A DNA stretch of 64,000 bases from an uncultured bacterium (GCA_905215065.1 CAJMOF010000002.1:113960-177959); one strand, 5' to 3'; shown: positions 1-8,690, numbered from the stretch's first letter. Numbers and translations: made by a program. Notes: a model not told the origin generated them from the letters alone.

Positions 1-2
1 AC

Positions 3-374
3 ATCAGCTTCTACCGCGATGACTACGCTACCAATTTCGCTCCCGCGATCCACGCCACCAACATTCCCTTCAGCGTCGACGGCAAACGCGTCGTGCTGGT
101 GGACGACATCCTGTATACGGGCCGTACCATCCGCGCCGCTCTCGACGCCGTCATGGATCTGGGTCGTCCGAGCCGCATCGAGCTGGCGGTCCTCGTCGAC
201 CGCGGCCACCGCGAGCTCCCCATCTCGCCGGACTTTGTCGGCAAGAACGTTCCCTCGTCGCATGAGGAGAACGTGCACCTATATATGAAGGAAGTCGACG
301 GCCACACCGCCGTCGAGATCAACGACGTCGCGCCGGGTTCCCACGTGGGCTCCGCGCCGCTGGGAGGTGAGTAG
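3..374 (+). CDS. pyrR: PyrR bifunctional pyrimidine regulator / uracil phosphoribosyltransferase, 5'-truncated by window edge
   Basis: The frame is open from base 3 to the TAG at 372-374, so only about the last 123 residues are in the window. It contains the PRPP-binding loop VVLVDDILYTGRT (about residues 31-43 of the visible part), followed by the usual PyrR tail with LAVLVDRGHRELPI and PDFVGKNVPSS. PyrR binds UMP/UTP-loaded to pyr mRNA and represses the operon by attenuation, and has weak uracil phosphoribosyltransferase activity. It sits directly upstream of pyrB, as in Gram-positive pyr operons. The attenuator it would act on, if present, lies upstream of the window. Family assignment is secure; the start cannot be seen. 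Confidence 0.93.
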   Translation: MSFYRDDYATNFAPAIHATNIPFSVDGKRVVLVDDILYTGRTIRAALDAVMDLGRPSRIELAVLVDRGHRELPISPDFVGKNVPSSHEENVHLYMKEVDGHTAVEINDVAPGSHVGSAPLGGE

Positions 375-378
375 TACC

Positions 379-1323
379 GTGGCGTTCAACCATAAGCACC
401 TGATCGACATTACCGAGTACTCCGAAGAGGACATCAAGCTCATCCTCGAGACCGCCAAGGCGTTCTCCGAGGTCAACGAGCGTGCGATCAAGAAGGTCCC
501 CACGCTCAAGGGCAAGACCATCGTCAACATGTTCAACGAGCCCTCGACGCGCACCCGTAGCTCCTTCGAGCTTGCCGAGAAGCGTCTTTCGGCCGACAGC
601 CTTAACTTTGGTGGCTCCTCGACCTCCACGGTCAAGGGCGAGAGCCTTGTCGACACCGTCGAGACCCTTAACGCCTATAAGATCGACTGCATCGTCGTGC
701 GCGACAAGCACGCCGGCGCTCCCTACATCGTCACGCAGAACTCGCCCGCGAGCGTTATCTGCGCCGGCGACGGCAAGCACAACCATCCTACGCAGGCCCT
801 GCTCGACCTGTACACCATCTGGGAGCACAAGGGTGACTTCCACGGTCTGAAGGTCGCTGTCGTCGGCGATATCGCGCACTCCCGTGTCTGCGGCTCGCTG
901 ATCCCCGCCCTTAAGATCATGGGCTGCGAGACCTACGCTGTCGCCCCCGGCACGCTGCTGCCGCCGGCGCCCGAGGTTCTGGGTTGCGACCACGTGACGA
1001 GCGACCTCGATTCCGTCCTGCCCGAGCTGGACGTCGTCTACATGCTGCGCGTGCAGCAGGAGCGCCTTGAGGGCGCTCCGTTCCCCACGATTCGCGAGTA
1101 TCACAAGCTCTTCGGCCTGACCAAGGACCGCGAGAAGCTCATGAAGCCCGATGCGATCATCTGCCACCCGGGCCCCATCAACCGCGGCGTCGAGTTCGAC
1201 TCCTATATGGCCGACCACCCGCAACGCTCCGTCATCCTGGAGCAGGTCTACGCCGGCATCTGCGTGCGTATGGCTATCCTGTATCTGCTGCTTGGAGGTG
1301 CCGATAATGGCCTTGCTTCTTAA
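379..1323 (+). CDS. pyrB: Aspartate carbamoyltransferase catalytic subunit
   Basis: The product transfers a carbamoyl group to aspartate, the first committed step of pyrimidine synthesis in the cytosol. The protein (314 aa, normal length) carries the carbamoyl-phosphate loop PSTRTRSSFE near residue 55, the HPTQALLD motif near 135 and the C-terminal CHPGPINRGVE. A GTG at 367 is in frame, but it overlaps the GGAGGT ribosome-binding site at 363-368, which can only serve the GTG at 379 (10-nt spacer); I therefore chose 379. It follows pyrR with a 4-nt gap and overlaps pyrC by 17 nt, so translation is probably coupled. No regulatory chain gene (pyrI) is seen nearby. Confidence 0.95.
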   Translation: MAFNHKHLIDITEYSEEDIKLILETAKAFSEVNERAIKKVPTLKGKTIVNMFNEPSTRTRSSFELAEKRLSADSLNFGGSSTSTVKGESLVDTVETLNAYKIDCIVVRDKHAGAPYIVTQNSPASVICAGDGKHNHPTQALLDLYTIWEHKGDFHGLKVAVVGDIAHSRVCGSLIPALKIMGCETYAVAPGTLLPPAPEVLGCDHVTSDLDSVLPELDVVYMLRVQQERLEGAPFPTIREYHKLFGLTKDREKLMKPDAIICHPGPINRGVEFDSYMADHPQRSVILEQVYAGICVRMAILYLLLGGADNGLAS

Positions 1324-2596
1324 GAATGCCCACGTCGTCGACCCGTCCGTCGAGCTTGACGGTGTCGTTGACGTCCTGATTGACGGCGACAAGATCGCCG
1401 AGGTCGGCGAGAATCTCGCCGTCGAGGGAGCCGAGGTCCGCGACCTTTCCGGCAAGTACCTCGTCCCCGGCCTGGTGGATATGCACGTTCACCTTCGCGA
1501 GCCCGGCTACGAGGTCAAAGAGGACATCGAGAGCGGCACCCGTGCAGCTGCCAAGGGCGGCTTTACCGGCGTGTGCGCCATGCCCAACACCGATCCCGTC
1601 ACCGATAACGGCACCGTCGTGGAGTTCGTCAAGTCCCGCGCTGCCGAGGTCGGTCACTGCCGCGTCTATCCGTCGGGCGCCATGACCCGCGGTCTTAAGG
1701 GCGAGGCCATGTCCGAGATGGGCGATATGGTCGCCCACGGCGCCGTCGCCTTCACTGACGACGGTCGTGGCGTGCAGGGCGCGGGCATGCTCCGTCGCTG
1801 CATGGACTACGGCAAGATGTTCGGCAAGGTCTTTATGAGCCACTGCCAGGACGAGGATCTGGTCGGCCACGGCCAGATCAACGAGGGCAAGGTCTCGACC
1901 CGTCTGGCCCTCGAGGGTTGGCCGGCCGCCGGCGAGGAGCTTCAGATTGCCCGCGACATCGAGATTGCCAAGCTGACCGGTGCCAAGCTGCACATCCAGC
2001 ACATCTCCACCGCTCATGGCCTGGAGCTCGTGCGTGCCGGTAAGGCTGCCGGTGTCCAGGTGACCTGCGAGGCCACCCCGCACCACATGTTCCTGACCGA
2101 GAACGACCTGGACGAGACCTACAACACCTCGCTCAAGGTCAATCCGCCGCTGCGCACCGACGAGGATGCCGAGGCCATCCGTCAGGGTGTCATCGACGGT
2201 ACCGTCGACGCTATCGTTACCGACCACGCTCCCCACACCCCGTGGGAGAAGGCCCGCGAGTTCGAGCTCGCGCCCTTTGGAATGATTGGCCTCGAGACTT
2301 CGCTGTCGCTCGTGCTCACTGAGCTGGTCAATACGGGCAAGATGAGCGTGAGCCGCATGGTCGAGCTCATGGCCATCAAGCCGCGTGAGATTCTGGGCCT
2401 CGATCAGGTTCAGGTCAAGGCGGACTCTGTCGCCGACCTGACCGTGTTTGACCCCTCCGCAACCTGGACGGTTGGCGAGGACGGTTACGAGTCGCGCGCC
2501 GAGAACTCCGGTTTTGCCGGCCGCACGCTCACCGGTCGTGCCACCGATGTATTTGTCGGTGGCAAGCAGACGCTCGCCGACGGCTGCATCTGCTAG
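1307..2596 (+). CDS. pyrC: Dihydroorotase (class I, multifunctional zinc type)
   Basis: This enzyme cyclises carbamoyl-aspartate to dihydroorotate. The 429-aa protein has the zinc-binding DMHVHLREPG motif near residue 58, HCQDED and HIQHIST internal histidine motifs, and the catalytic DHAPH motif near residue 305, the layout of class I dihydroorotases (about 425 aa). The ATG at 1307 is preceded by GGAGG at 1294-1298 (8-nt spacer) and lies inside the 3' end of pyrB. A longer in-frame extension exists upstream but would read back through pyrB without a ribosome-binding site. Class I enzymes often partner PyrB, consistent with the overlap. Confidence 0.95.
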   Translation: MALLLKNAHVVDPSVELDGVVDVLIDGDKIAEVGENLAVEGAEVRDLSGKYLVPGLVDMHVHLREPGYEVKEDIESGTRAAAKGGFTGVCAMPNTDPVTDNGTVVEFVKSRAAEVGHCRVYPSGAMTRGLKGEAMSEMGDMVAHGAVAFTDDGRGVQGAGMLRRCMDYGKMFGKVFMSHCQDEDLVGHGQINEGKVSTRLALEGWPAAGEELQIARDIEIAKLTGAKLHIQHISTAHGLELVRAGKAAGVQVTCEATPHHMFLTENDLDETYNTSLKVNPPLRTDEDAEAIRQGVIDGTVDAIVTDHAPHTPWEKAREFELAPFGMIGLETSLSLVLTELVNTGKMSVSRMVELMAIKPREILGLDQVQVKADSVADLTVFDPSATWTVGEDGYESRAENSGFAGRTLTGRATDVFVGGKQTLADGCIC

Positions 2597-2688
2597 CATG
2601 GCCTTATCGCTTTTGTGCGCGGCGCCCTTGCGGTGCCGCGCTTTCTGTTCGTTTAGACCATGCAACCGCATGGGGGATTGGAGCGTCT

Positions 2689-3480
2689 ATGCCCACACCT
2701 TCCACTGCACGCATGCACGACTTCGAGGTCGTCTCGAACTGGGAGATCGCCGACGGCATCTTCTCGCTCGTCATCTCGGCCCCCAAGCTTGCAAGTGTGC
2801 TCAAGCCCGGTCAGTTTGTGAACATCGCCGTGCCCGGCGATGCCTCCTCGCTGCTTCGCGTGCCCCTGAGCTTCTATCGCGCCGACGCCGAGGCCGGCAC
2901 CGTCGAGCTGTGGTACGCCGTCGTGGGCGACGATACCCGTCGTTTGTCCCAGATGGGCCCTGGCTCCACCTCTAACCTGTTGGGCCCCGGTGGCCGTGGC
3001 TGGATGGTACCCGAGGGCACCAGGAAGGCACTGCTCGTCGCCGGTGGCATCGGCGTTCCGCCCGTGCTGTGCCTTGCCGACAAGCTTGCCGAGCAGGGCG
3101 TGGATGTCGACGTTTGCCTGGGCTTTGGCACCGCTTCCAAGGCCGTTGGTGTCGATGAGTTCCGCGCGCTGGGCGCCACGGTTAACGTGTGCACCGACGA
3201 CGGTTCGCTCGGCACGCACGGTTTTTGCACCGATCCGGCAGCCGAGCTGCTTGGAGAGGGCGGCTACGACTACGTCGCCAGCTGCGGCCCCGCCGTCATG
3301 ATGAAGAAGGTCGCCGCCGCTGCCGCCGAGGCCGGTGTGTACTGCGAGGTGTCGCTCGAGCGCATGATGAGCTGTGGCTTTGGCGCCTGCAACACCTGCA
3401 ATGTCGAGACGGTCGACGGTATGAAGGGTGCTTGTATGTGCGGCCCCGTGTTCGATGCTTCCAAGGTGGTGGTCTTCTAG
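2689..3480 (+). CDS. pyrK: Dihydroorotate dehydrogenase electron-transfer subunit (FAD/[2Fe-2S])
   Basis: PyrK passes electrons from the PyrD flavin to NAD+. The 263-aa protein begins with a ferredoxin-reductase FAD domain (LRVPLSFYRAD near residue 65), an NAD-binding half (LLVAGGIGVPPVL near residue 116) and ends with the iron-sulfur cysteine cluster CGFGACNTC plus GACMCGP. The downstream pyrD overlaps its stop codon, so this is a class 1B dihydroorotate dehydrogenase pair. About 90 nt separate it from pyrC, the largest gap inside the operon. The start at 2689 has only a weak purine-rich site (GGGGATTGGAG, 2671-2681) upstream; an in-frame ATG at 2713 is an alternative. Confidence 0.94.
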   Translation: MPTPSTARMHDFEVVSNWEIADGIFSLVISAPKLASVLKPGQFVNIAVPGDASSLLRVPLSFYRADAEAGTVELWYAVVGDDTRRLSQMGPGSTSNLLGPGGRGWMVPEGTRKALLVAGGIGVPPVLCLADKLAEQGVDVDVCLGFGTASKAVGVDEFRALGATVNVCTDDGSLGTHGFCTDPAAELLGEGGYDYVASCGPAVMMKKVAAAAAEAGVYCEVSLERMMSCGFGACNTCNVETVDGMKGACMCGPVFDASKVVVF

Positions 3481-4403
3481 TGGGTACCGTGAACATGGCC
3501 GTCGATTTCGGCGGCGTCAAGATGCAGAACCCCATTAACACCGCAGCCGGTACCTTTGGCTACGGTTGGCAGTTCCAGAACTTCTTTGATGTTTCCCAGC
3601 TGGGCGCCATCACCACCAAGGGTTGCGCTGCCGAGCCCTGGCCCGGCAATCCCGCGCCCCGCATGGCCGAAATTCCCGGCGGTATGATCAACTCCGTGGG
3701 TCTTCAGAACCCCGGCGTGGCCGCCTTTGCCCGCGAGTCCGGTCCGTGGCTCGAACAGCTGTCCAAGGACGGCTGCCAGGTCATCTGTCAGGTTGCCGGT
3801 CACTCCGTTGACGAGTTTGTCCGCGCACTCGAGATGTATGTCGAGCTGTGCCCCTGGGCTGCCGGCTACGAGATCAACGTGAGCTGCCCTAATATCGCCG
3901 CCGGCGGTGCCGCCATGGGCTCCACGCCCGAGGGCGCCTCTTCCGTTATGGCTGCTTGCCGTAAGGTGACCGATAAGCCGCTGTTCGTCAAGATGGCTCC
4001 GGTCAACGTCGCCGAGATCGCCAAAGCCCTCGAGGCCGCAGGCGCCGACGGCCTTTCGGTCATCAATTCCATCCAGGGCATGGCCATTGACGTGCACACC
4101 CGCAAGTCCCGCGTTGCCAAACCCAAGGGCGGCCTTTCGGGTCCACTGTGCCACCACATCGCCGTTCGCATGGTCTGGGAGGTCGCTCAGGCCGTCGATA
4201 TCCCCATCAACGGTGTCGGCGGCGTCATGACGGGCGAGGATGCGGCCGAGTTTATCCTGGCCGGCGCCACCTGCGTGTCGGTCGGTATGGCCAACTTTGT
4301 CGATCCGTGCGCCTCGCTCAAGATCGCGCACGAGCTCGAGGCCTGGGCGGAGTCCCAGGGCGTGAAGGATATCAACGAGCTGGTGGGTGCTTTCGAATGC
4401 TAG
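3480..4403 (+). CDS. pyrD: Dihydroorotate dehydrogenase catalytic subunit, class 1B
   Basis: FMN enzyme that oxidises dihydroorotate to orotate. It shows the family N-terminus FGGVKMQNPINTAAGTFG, the active-site region INVSCPN with the class 1 catalytic cysteine, and the FMN phosphate-binding end VGGVMTGEDA and VSVGMANF. The GTG at 3480 overlaps the pyrK stop and has AAGGTGG at 3463-3469 as ribosome-binding site; GTG 3489 and ATG 3495 are also in frame but too far from that site. Length from 3480 is 307 aa, typical. It overlaps pyrF by 7 nt. Dependence on PyrK for NAD+ reduction is inferred from adjacency and class. Confidence 0.94.
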   Translation: MGTVNMAVDFGGVKMQNPINTAAGTFGYGWQFQNFFDVSQLGAITTKGCAAEPWPGNPAPRMAEIPGGMINSVGLQNPGVAAFARESGPWLEQLSKDGCQVICQVAGHSVDEFVRALEMYVELCPWAAGYEINVSCPNIAAGGAAMGSTPEGASSVMAACRKVTDKPLFVKMAPVNVAEIAKALEAAGADGLSVINSIQGMAIDVHTRKSRVAKPKGGLSGPLCHHIAVRMVWEVAQAVDIPINGVGGVMTGEDAAEFILAGATCVSVGMANFVDPCASLKIAHELEAWAESQGVKDINELVGAFEC

Positions 4404-5113
4404 AGAATGATGCCCGCGACCGTGTTATTGTCGCCCTCGACTGCGACCGTGAGCGTGCGCTCGAGCTCGCCCACGAGCTTTCGGGCCATGCCGCTTGGCT
4501 CAAGGTCGGCATGACGCTCTATTACGCTGAGGGCCCCCAGATCGTCAAGACCTTTAAGGACCTTGGCTTTAAGGTCTTCCTCGACCTTAAGTTCCATGAC
4601 ATTCCGCATCAGGTGCGCGGCGCTGCCCGCTCGGCCTCGCTTGCCGGTGCCGACCTGCTTTCGGTCCACGGCCTGGGCTCGGGCGCTATGCTCGCTGCCT
4701 GCCGCGAGGGTGCCGAGGAGGCGCGCGAGGACCGCGCCAAGCTCGTTGCCATCACCGTGCTCACGAGCATGAATCAGGATGCCTTGAGCGAGATTGGCGT
4801 CGAGTCCCCCGTGGCCGAGGAGGCCGCCCGCTTGGCAAAGCTCGCTCAGGCCAACGGCATCGATGGCATCGTGTGCTCGCCGATGGAGGCTCACGACATG
4901 CGTGAGCTGCTCGGTCCCGACGCGCTGATCGTGACCCCGGGCGTGCGTCCGGTGGGTGCCGCTCTTGGTGACCAGTCTCGCGTGGCGACGCCTTCCCAGG
5001 CTATCGAGCGTGGTGCAAGCCACATTGTTGTGGGACGTCCCATCACCGGTGCCGACGATCCGGTTGCTGCCTTTGACGCCATCGTCGCCGAGCTGGTCGA
5101 AAACGTCGCGTAA
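4397..5113 (+). CDS. pyrF: Orotidine 5'-phosphate decarboxylase
   Basis: Converts OMP to UMP, the last step of the pathway. The 238-aa protein matches the short bacterial family: VIVALDCD at the N-terminus (residues 9-16), the catalytic DLKFHDIPHQV motif near residue 60 (Asp-Lys-Asp network), and the phosphate gripper TPGVRP plus HIVVGRPIT near the C-terminus. The ATG at 4397 overlaps the end of pyrD by 7 nt, so translation is probably coupled. This is the last pyrimidine gene in the window; pyrE, needed for the preceding step, is not present up to the next operon and must lie elsewhere. Confidence 0.95.
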   Translation: MLENDARDRVIVALDCDRERALELAHELSGHAAWLKVGMTLYYAEGPQIVKTFKDLGFKVFLDLKFHDIPHQVRGAARSASLAGADLLSVHGLGSGAMLAACREGAEEAREDRAKLVAITVLTSMNQDALSEIGVESPVAEEAARLAKLAQANGIDGIVCSPMEAHDMRELLGPDALIVTPGVRPVGAALGDQSRVATPSQAIERGASHIVVGRPITGADDPVAAFDAIVAELVENVA

Positions 5114-5158
5114 AAGATTCCCCTAAGTCACCACTTTTGGGTCTCATTAGCACAAAAT

Positions 5159-5216
5159 AGCCCCTGTGCCTGCGTAAACTTTCCCATCCTTTGTGTGGAA
5201 TCGCAGGTCAGGGGCT
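5159..5216 (+). terminator. Imperfect inverted repeat after pyrF, possible operon end
   Basis: Arms at 5159-5174 and 5202-5216 pair over about 14 bp with one or two unpaired bases and a 27-nt loop. There is no real T-tract after it (TAACTTTGG), so it is a weak candidate for an intrinsic terminator; a processing or protein-binding structure is equally possible. Confidence 0.35.
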
Positions 5217-5299
5217 TAACTTTGGGCGCAGTATATTGCACTTTTTGCGGGTATCGTCTAACCTATGGAGCCGCTATTGGGCATTTTGTACGTTCTACG

Positions 5300-5308
5300 T
5301 GCTAAAAT
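5300..5308 (+). promoter_or_regulatory. Putative extended -10 promoter for mihF-gmk-rpoZ-thiI
   Basis: TGC TAAAAT is an extended -10 element (TGn plus 5 of 6 matches to TATAAT), 44 nt upstream of the mihF start in the 239-nt gap after pyrF. No convincing -35 is at the right spacing. A weaker alternative is TTGCAC at 5236-5241, 17 nt before TAACCT at 5259-5264. Confidence 0.4.
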
Positions 5309-5352
5309 GCTAATTATTGAATCAGATATAACCCAACTATTTGGAGGTACGA

Positions 5353-5661
5353 ATGGCACTCCCTCAGCTTACCGACGAGCAGCGCAAGCAGGCTCTTGAG
5401 AAGGCTGCTGCCGCACGTCACGCCCGCGCTGAGCTTCGCGAGCAGATCAAGAAGGGCGAGAAGTCCCTCGAGTCCGTGCTCAACTCCGATGACCCCATCG
5501 CTTCCCGCATGAAGGTTTCCACTCTCATCGAGTCTCTCCCTGGTTATGGCAAGGCCAAGGCCGCCAAGATCATGGAGGAGCTCGGTATCTCCGCTACCCG
5601 TCGCGTCCAGGGCCTCGGCGTCCGTCAGCGCGAGCAGCTCCTCGAGCAGCTGACCAAATAA
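5353..5661 (+). CDS. mihF: Integration host factor, actinobacterial type (mIHF)
   Basis: Small nucleoid protein that binds and bends DNA. The 102-aa sequence starts MALPQLTDEQRKQALEKA and contains the helix-turn-helix core ESLPGYGKAKAAKIMEELGI (residues about 57-76) followed by RRVQGLGVRQREQL, which is characteristic of the mIHF family restricted to Actinobacteria and unrelated to the proteobacterial IHF heterodimer. The ATG at 5353 has GGAGGT at 5343-5348; a TTG at 5341 is in frame but overlaps that site. The mIHF-gmk-rpoZ order seen here is the usual actinobacterial arrangement and is strong support for the phylum assignment. Confidence 0.93.
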   Translation: MALPQLTDEQRKQALEKAAAARHARAELREQIKKGEKSLESVLNSDDPIASRMKVSTLIESLPGYGKAKAAKIMEELGISATRRVQGLGVRQREQLLEQLTK

Positions 5662-6231
5662 GTGAGCGCTCAGGATTCCAAGCTCTTTGTGATTTCTGGA
5701 CCGTCAGGCGCAGGCAAGGGTACGCTCGTCACTCGTGTGCGCGAGCGCCGCTCGAACCTGGGCCTGACGGTTTCGGCTACCACGCGAGCACCACGCAAAG
5801 GTGAGGTCGACGGCGTCAACTACTTTTTTCTGACGCGCGAGGAGTTCGACCGCCGCGTGGCAAACGGTGAGTTTGTTGAGTGGGCCGAGGTCCACGGTAA
5901 CTGCTACGGCACGTTGGTGAGCGAGGTCACATCCAAGCTCGCCTCGGGCTCGTCTCTGATTTTGGAGATCGATGTCCAGGGCGCCCTGCAGGTGAAGGAG
6001 CGTTTCCCCGAGGCCGTGCTGATCTTTATCAAGCCGCCTTCGCTTGAGGTGCTCCGCGAGCGTCTAGTCGGTCGCGGTACCGAGACGCCCGAGACGATTG
6101 AGCTGCGTATGGCAAACGCCGCCGATGAGCTTGCCCTTGCCGACCGCTACGACGACGTCGTGGTGAATGACGATCTCGACCGCGCGACCGATGAGCTCGT
6201 TCGCGTTCTCGATATGCATGAAAGGATCTGA
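5662..6231 (+). CDS. gmk: Guanylate kinase
   Basis: Phosphorylates GMP to GDP, feeding both RNA precursors and guanine signalling nucleotides. The 189-aa protein has the P-loop SGPSGAGKGTL at residues 12-22, the GMP-binding SATTRAPRKGEVDGVNYFF at about 40-58, and the lid motif RLVGRGTETPETI. The GTG start at 5662 abuts the mihF stop codon with no gap and has a poor ribosome-binding site, so translation is probably coupled to mihF. Length and motifs are standard. Confidence 0.95.
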   Translation: MSAQDSKLFVISGPSGAGKGTLVTRVRERRSNLGLTVSATTRAPRKGEVDGVNYFFLTREEFDRRVANGEFVEWAEVHGNCYGTLVSEVTSKLASGSSLILEIDVQGALQVKERFPEAVLIFIKPPSLEVLRERLVGRGTETPETIELRMANAADELALADRYDDVVVNDDLDRATDELVRVLDMHERI

Positions 6232-6236
6232 GGTCC

Positions 6237-6518
6237 GTGTCCGTTGTAAAGCCTTGCATTGACGATCTTCTGGAGAAGACCGATCACAACCGCTTCCTGC
6301 TCGCTTCGCTTGCCTCCAAGCGCGCCTGCGACATCAATAGCATGCTGCGTGGCCAGCACAACCGCGTGCTTGCCGTCCAGGATGTCGATGACATCACCAT
6401 CGGGCTTTCCGGTGCCGATACCATCTCGATGGCTATGGACGAGATTGTCGACGGCGACATCTCTTACGACGAGGCCCGTTACGAGAAGGCGCTCGGCCAC
6501 AAGGTTGCTGAAGCCTAA
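6237..6518 (+). CDS. rpoZ: DNA-directed RNA polymerase omega subunit
   Basis: Omega stabilises assembly of beta-prime into RNA polymerase. The 93-aa protein starts VSVVKPCIDDLLEKTDHNRFLLA and carries the conserved SKRACDINSM signature (RA.EIN-type motif), then a short acidic region and EKALGHKVAEA end. It lies 5 nt after gmk, the classical gmk-rpoZ pairing, with GTG as start and AAGGA/GAGG purines just upstream. The genomic partner coaBC often follows in other bacteria; here thiI follows directly. Confidence 0.9.
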   Translation: MSVVKPCIDDLLEKTDHNRFLLASLASKRACDINSMLRGQHNRVLAVQDVDDITIGLSGADTISMAMDEIVDGDISYDEARYEKALGHKVAEA

Positions 6519-7763
6519 ATGGCAGCTCGCGTCTGCCTGGTCCACTATCACGAGGTTGGACTGAAGGGCAAGAACCGCGCACATTTTGAGCATATCCTCA
6601 TGGATAACATCAAGGCGGCCTTGGCCGCCTTTTCCGTGAACGCCGTGTCTCGAATTTCCGGTTATATCCTCGTGACCTTTAACGAGCATCAGGCCGACGA
6701 GGCGGCGCGTGTCATCCGCACCGTCCCCGGCGTTGCCCGTGTGTCCCTGGCGTACCACACCAACCGCGACCCGCAGGAGTACTGCGCCGCCGCCGTCAAG
6801 GCGCTGCGCGAGTTTGGCCCCTTCGATTCGTTTAAGGTGCGCGCCAAGCGTTCCAATACCGACTATGAGCTCACCTCGATTGATATCAATCGTCAGGTGG
6901 GCGAGGTACTGTGTGAGGCCTTCCCCGATAAAAAGGTCCAGATGCACGACCCCGATGCAATGGTGCACGTACTGGTGGTCCAGGGTAGCGTTTACGTGTA
7001 CGCACGCTCCGAGCGCGGCGTGGGCGGTCTGCCGGTGGGTTCTGCCGGCAAGGTCGTGACGCTGCTGTCCTCGGGTATCGATTCTCCGGTGGCGACCTGG
7101 ATGCTCGCGCGCCGCGGCGCGGTTTGCGTGCCGGTGCATTTCTCCGGTCGTCCGCAGACGCCCGATACGAGCGAGTATTTGGTGCAGGATATCATCCGTG
7201 CGCTTGAGCCGGGTGTCCAGATCGGCCGCCTGTACGTGGTGCCGTTTGGCGACTGCCAGCGTGAGATTTCGGTCACCTGTCCCAGCAACCTGCGCGTGAT
7301 CATGTATCGCCGCATTATGTATTCGGTTGCTGAGCGCATTGCACACATCGAGGGTGCCAAGGCCATCGTTACGGGCGAATCGCTTGGACAGGTTGCCTCC
7401 CAGACGCTCGAGAACATCATGGCCGTCAACGAGGCCGTCAGGATCCCCGTGTTCCGTCCGTTGATCGGTTCGGACAAGCAGGAGATTATTGCGCGCGCTC
7501 AGGAAATCGGCACGTTCGATATTTCCACCGAGGCGGCGCCCGACTGCTGCACGCTGTTTATGCCGCGTCGTCCCGAGACGCACGCCAAACTCGATGCCGT
7601 GCACGAGGCCTGGGAGCTGTTCGACCACGAGGAGATGATTGAGCGCCTGCTCAAGCAGACCGAGTACATCGACTTCGAGAGCAACATATATAAGGCCCCT
7701 AAGACCTTAAAACGCAAACATTCGGAGCTTGCTCCGCGTGAGATTTACCAAGATCACGAGTAA
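6519..7763 (+). CDS. thiI: tRNA uracil 4-sulfurtransferase ThiI (no rhodanese domain)
   Basis: Adenylates U8 of tRNA and helps install 4-thiouridine. The 414-aa protein has an N-terminal ferredoxin-like/THUMP region (VCLVHYHEVGLKGKNR, then the 60-175 region) and a PP-loop ATPase domain with LLSSGIDSPVATWML near residue 185 and TGESLGQVASQTLEN near 287. Length matches the short Gram-positive form; the C-terminal rhodanese domain of enterobacterial ThiI, with its catalytic cysteine, is absent. The ATG at 6519 follows the rpoZ stop immediately. No cysteine desulfurase gene is next to it. A good terminator follows at 7774. Confidence 0.94.
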   Translation: MAARVCLVHYHEVGLKGKNRAHFEHILMDNIKAALAAFSVNAVSRISGYILVTFNEHQADEAARVIRTVPGVARVSLAYHTNRDPQEYCAAAVKALREFGPFDSFKVRAKRSNTDYELTSIDINRQVGEVLCEAFPDKKVQMHDPDAMVHVLVVQGSVYVYARSERGVGGLPVGSAGKVVTLLSSGIDSPVATWMLARRGAVCVPVHFSGRPQTPDTSEYLVQDIIRALEPGVQIGRLYVVPFGDCQREISVTCPSNLRVIMYRRIMYSVAERIAHIEGAKAIVTGESLGQVASQTLENIMAVNEAVRIPVFRPLIGSDKQEIIARAQEIGTFDISTEAAPDCCTLFMPRRPETHAKLDAVHEAWELFDHEEMIERLLKQTEYIDFESNIYKAPKTLKRKHSELAPREIYQDHE

Positions 7764-7773
7764 ATTTGTGTAT

Positions 7774-7806
7774 AGACCGACGATGCGCCTGTATCGTCGG
7801 TCTTTT
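7774..7806 (+). terminator. Intrinsic terminator after thiI
   Basis: A perfect 10-bp stem (7775-7784 with 7793-7802; an outer A-T pair at 7774/7803 can be added) with an 8-nt loop is followed by TTTT. It ends the mihF-gmk-rpoZ-thiI operon. Confidence 0.85.
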
Positions 7807-7976
7807 GGTATCTGGGCAAATGATGCCAAGATGTTCATTCGCTGACGTGTGTCTGAATAAATGGACATTTTTTCGCAAGGTTTAGGTCAGCTTTTGGTTT
7901 GACCGCGAAAACTGGTGTGGACGTGCGGAAGCTGCGGCGTTCGTTTCCTGACACGATGGTGTTGGGAGGTTTTGCT

Positions 7977-8690
7977 ATGGCGCAGCGCGAACAACACGAA
8001 CGAGTCAAAAAGATGGACCGCTGGGCGGGCAAACTGCTCGGTCATAAGGCAGTGGTGATGGCGATACTGGTCGTCATTGCGATGGCGAGTGGACTGGCAA
8101 TGGCGAACTTTGGCGGCGGTGCCGGCGGTGTGTCGTTTGAGCGCACTGATGGTTCGGGCACGTTAGTGGAGCCGGGATCCGGCGATGCTTCGAGTGGAAA
8201 GACATCTGAAGGCTCTTCGCCTAAGGCGTCTGCCGCGGCAGAGGTCTATGTCGATGTTGATGGCGCCGTGGTGTCACCCGGTGTATATCGCCTCAAAGAC
8301 GGGGCGCGGGTGGCTCAGGCGATTGATGCCGCCGGTGGGCTGGCGCCCGAAGCAGACGTTACGGGGCTTAATCGTGCATCCAAGGTCACTGATGGACAAA
8401 AAATTCACGTTCCAACGGTAGGGGAGCAGCAGGTGTCCATTGCGGAAGCCGGTGTTGATGGTGGGACTTCCGCATCATCAGGCGTCGGTGGCGCAACAGG
8501 CCTAGTAAACATTAATACGGCAAGCTCGGCAGAGCTGCAGACGCTCTCGGGCATCGGTCCCTCAATGGCACAGTCGATTATCGATGAACGGACAAAGAAC
8601 GGTGCTTTTGCTTCGGTTGACGATCTGATGCGCGTGTCGGGAATCGGCGAGAAGAAGCTTGCCAAAATCAAAGATTGCATCTGCGTATGA
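7977..8690 (+). CDS. comEA: ComEA-type competence DNA-binding protein
   Basis: Membrane-anchored receptor for double-stranded DNA during natural transformation. The 237-aa protein has a charged N-terminus, one transmembrane helix (about residues 22-45), a low-complexity linker, an SLBB domain (VYVDVDGAVVSPGVYRL, about 90-150) and a C-terminal helix-hairpin-helix pair (LVNINTASSAELQTLSGIG, then VSGIGEKKLAKI). The ATG at 7977 has GGGAGG at 7964-7969; a longer frame exists upstream but lacks a site. Its stop overlaps the comEC start as ATGA, the usual comEA-comEC coupling. Confidence 0.92.
   Translation: MAQREQHERVKKMDRWAGKLLGHKAVVMAILVVIAMASGLAMANFGGGAGGVSFERTDGSGTLVEPGSGDASSGKTSEGSSPKASAAAEVYVDVDGAVVSPGVYRLKDGARVAQAIDAAGGLAPEADVTGLNRASKVTDGQKIHVPTVGEQQVSIAEAGVDGGTSASSGVGGATGLVNINTASSAELQTLSGIGPSMAQSIIDERTKNGAFASVDDLMRVSGIGEKKLAKIKDCICV

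Noticed and set aside
1274..2671. 465-codon minus-strand frame opposite pyrC
   Set aside because: Shadow of a well-defined dihydroorotase with zinc motifs.
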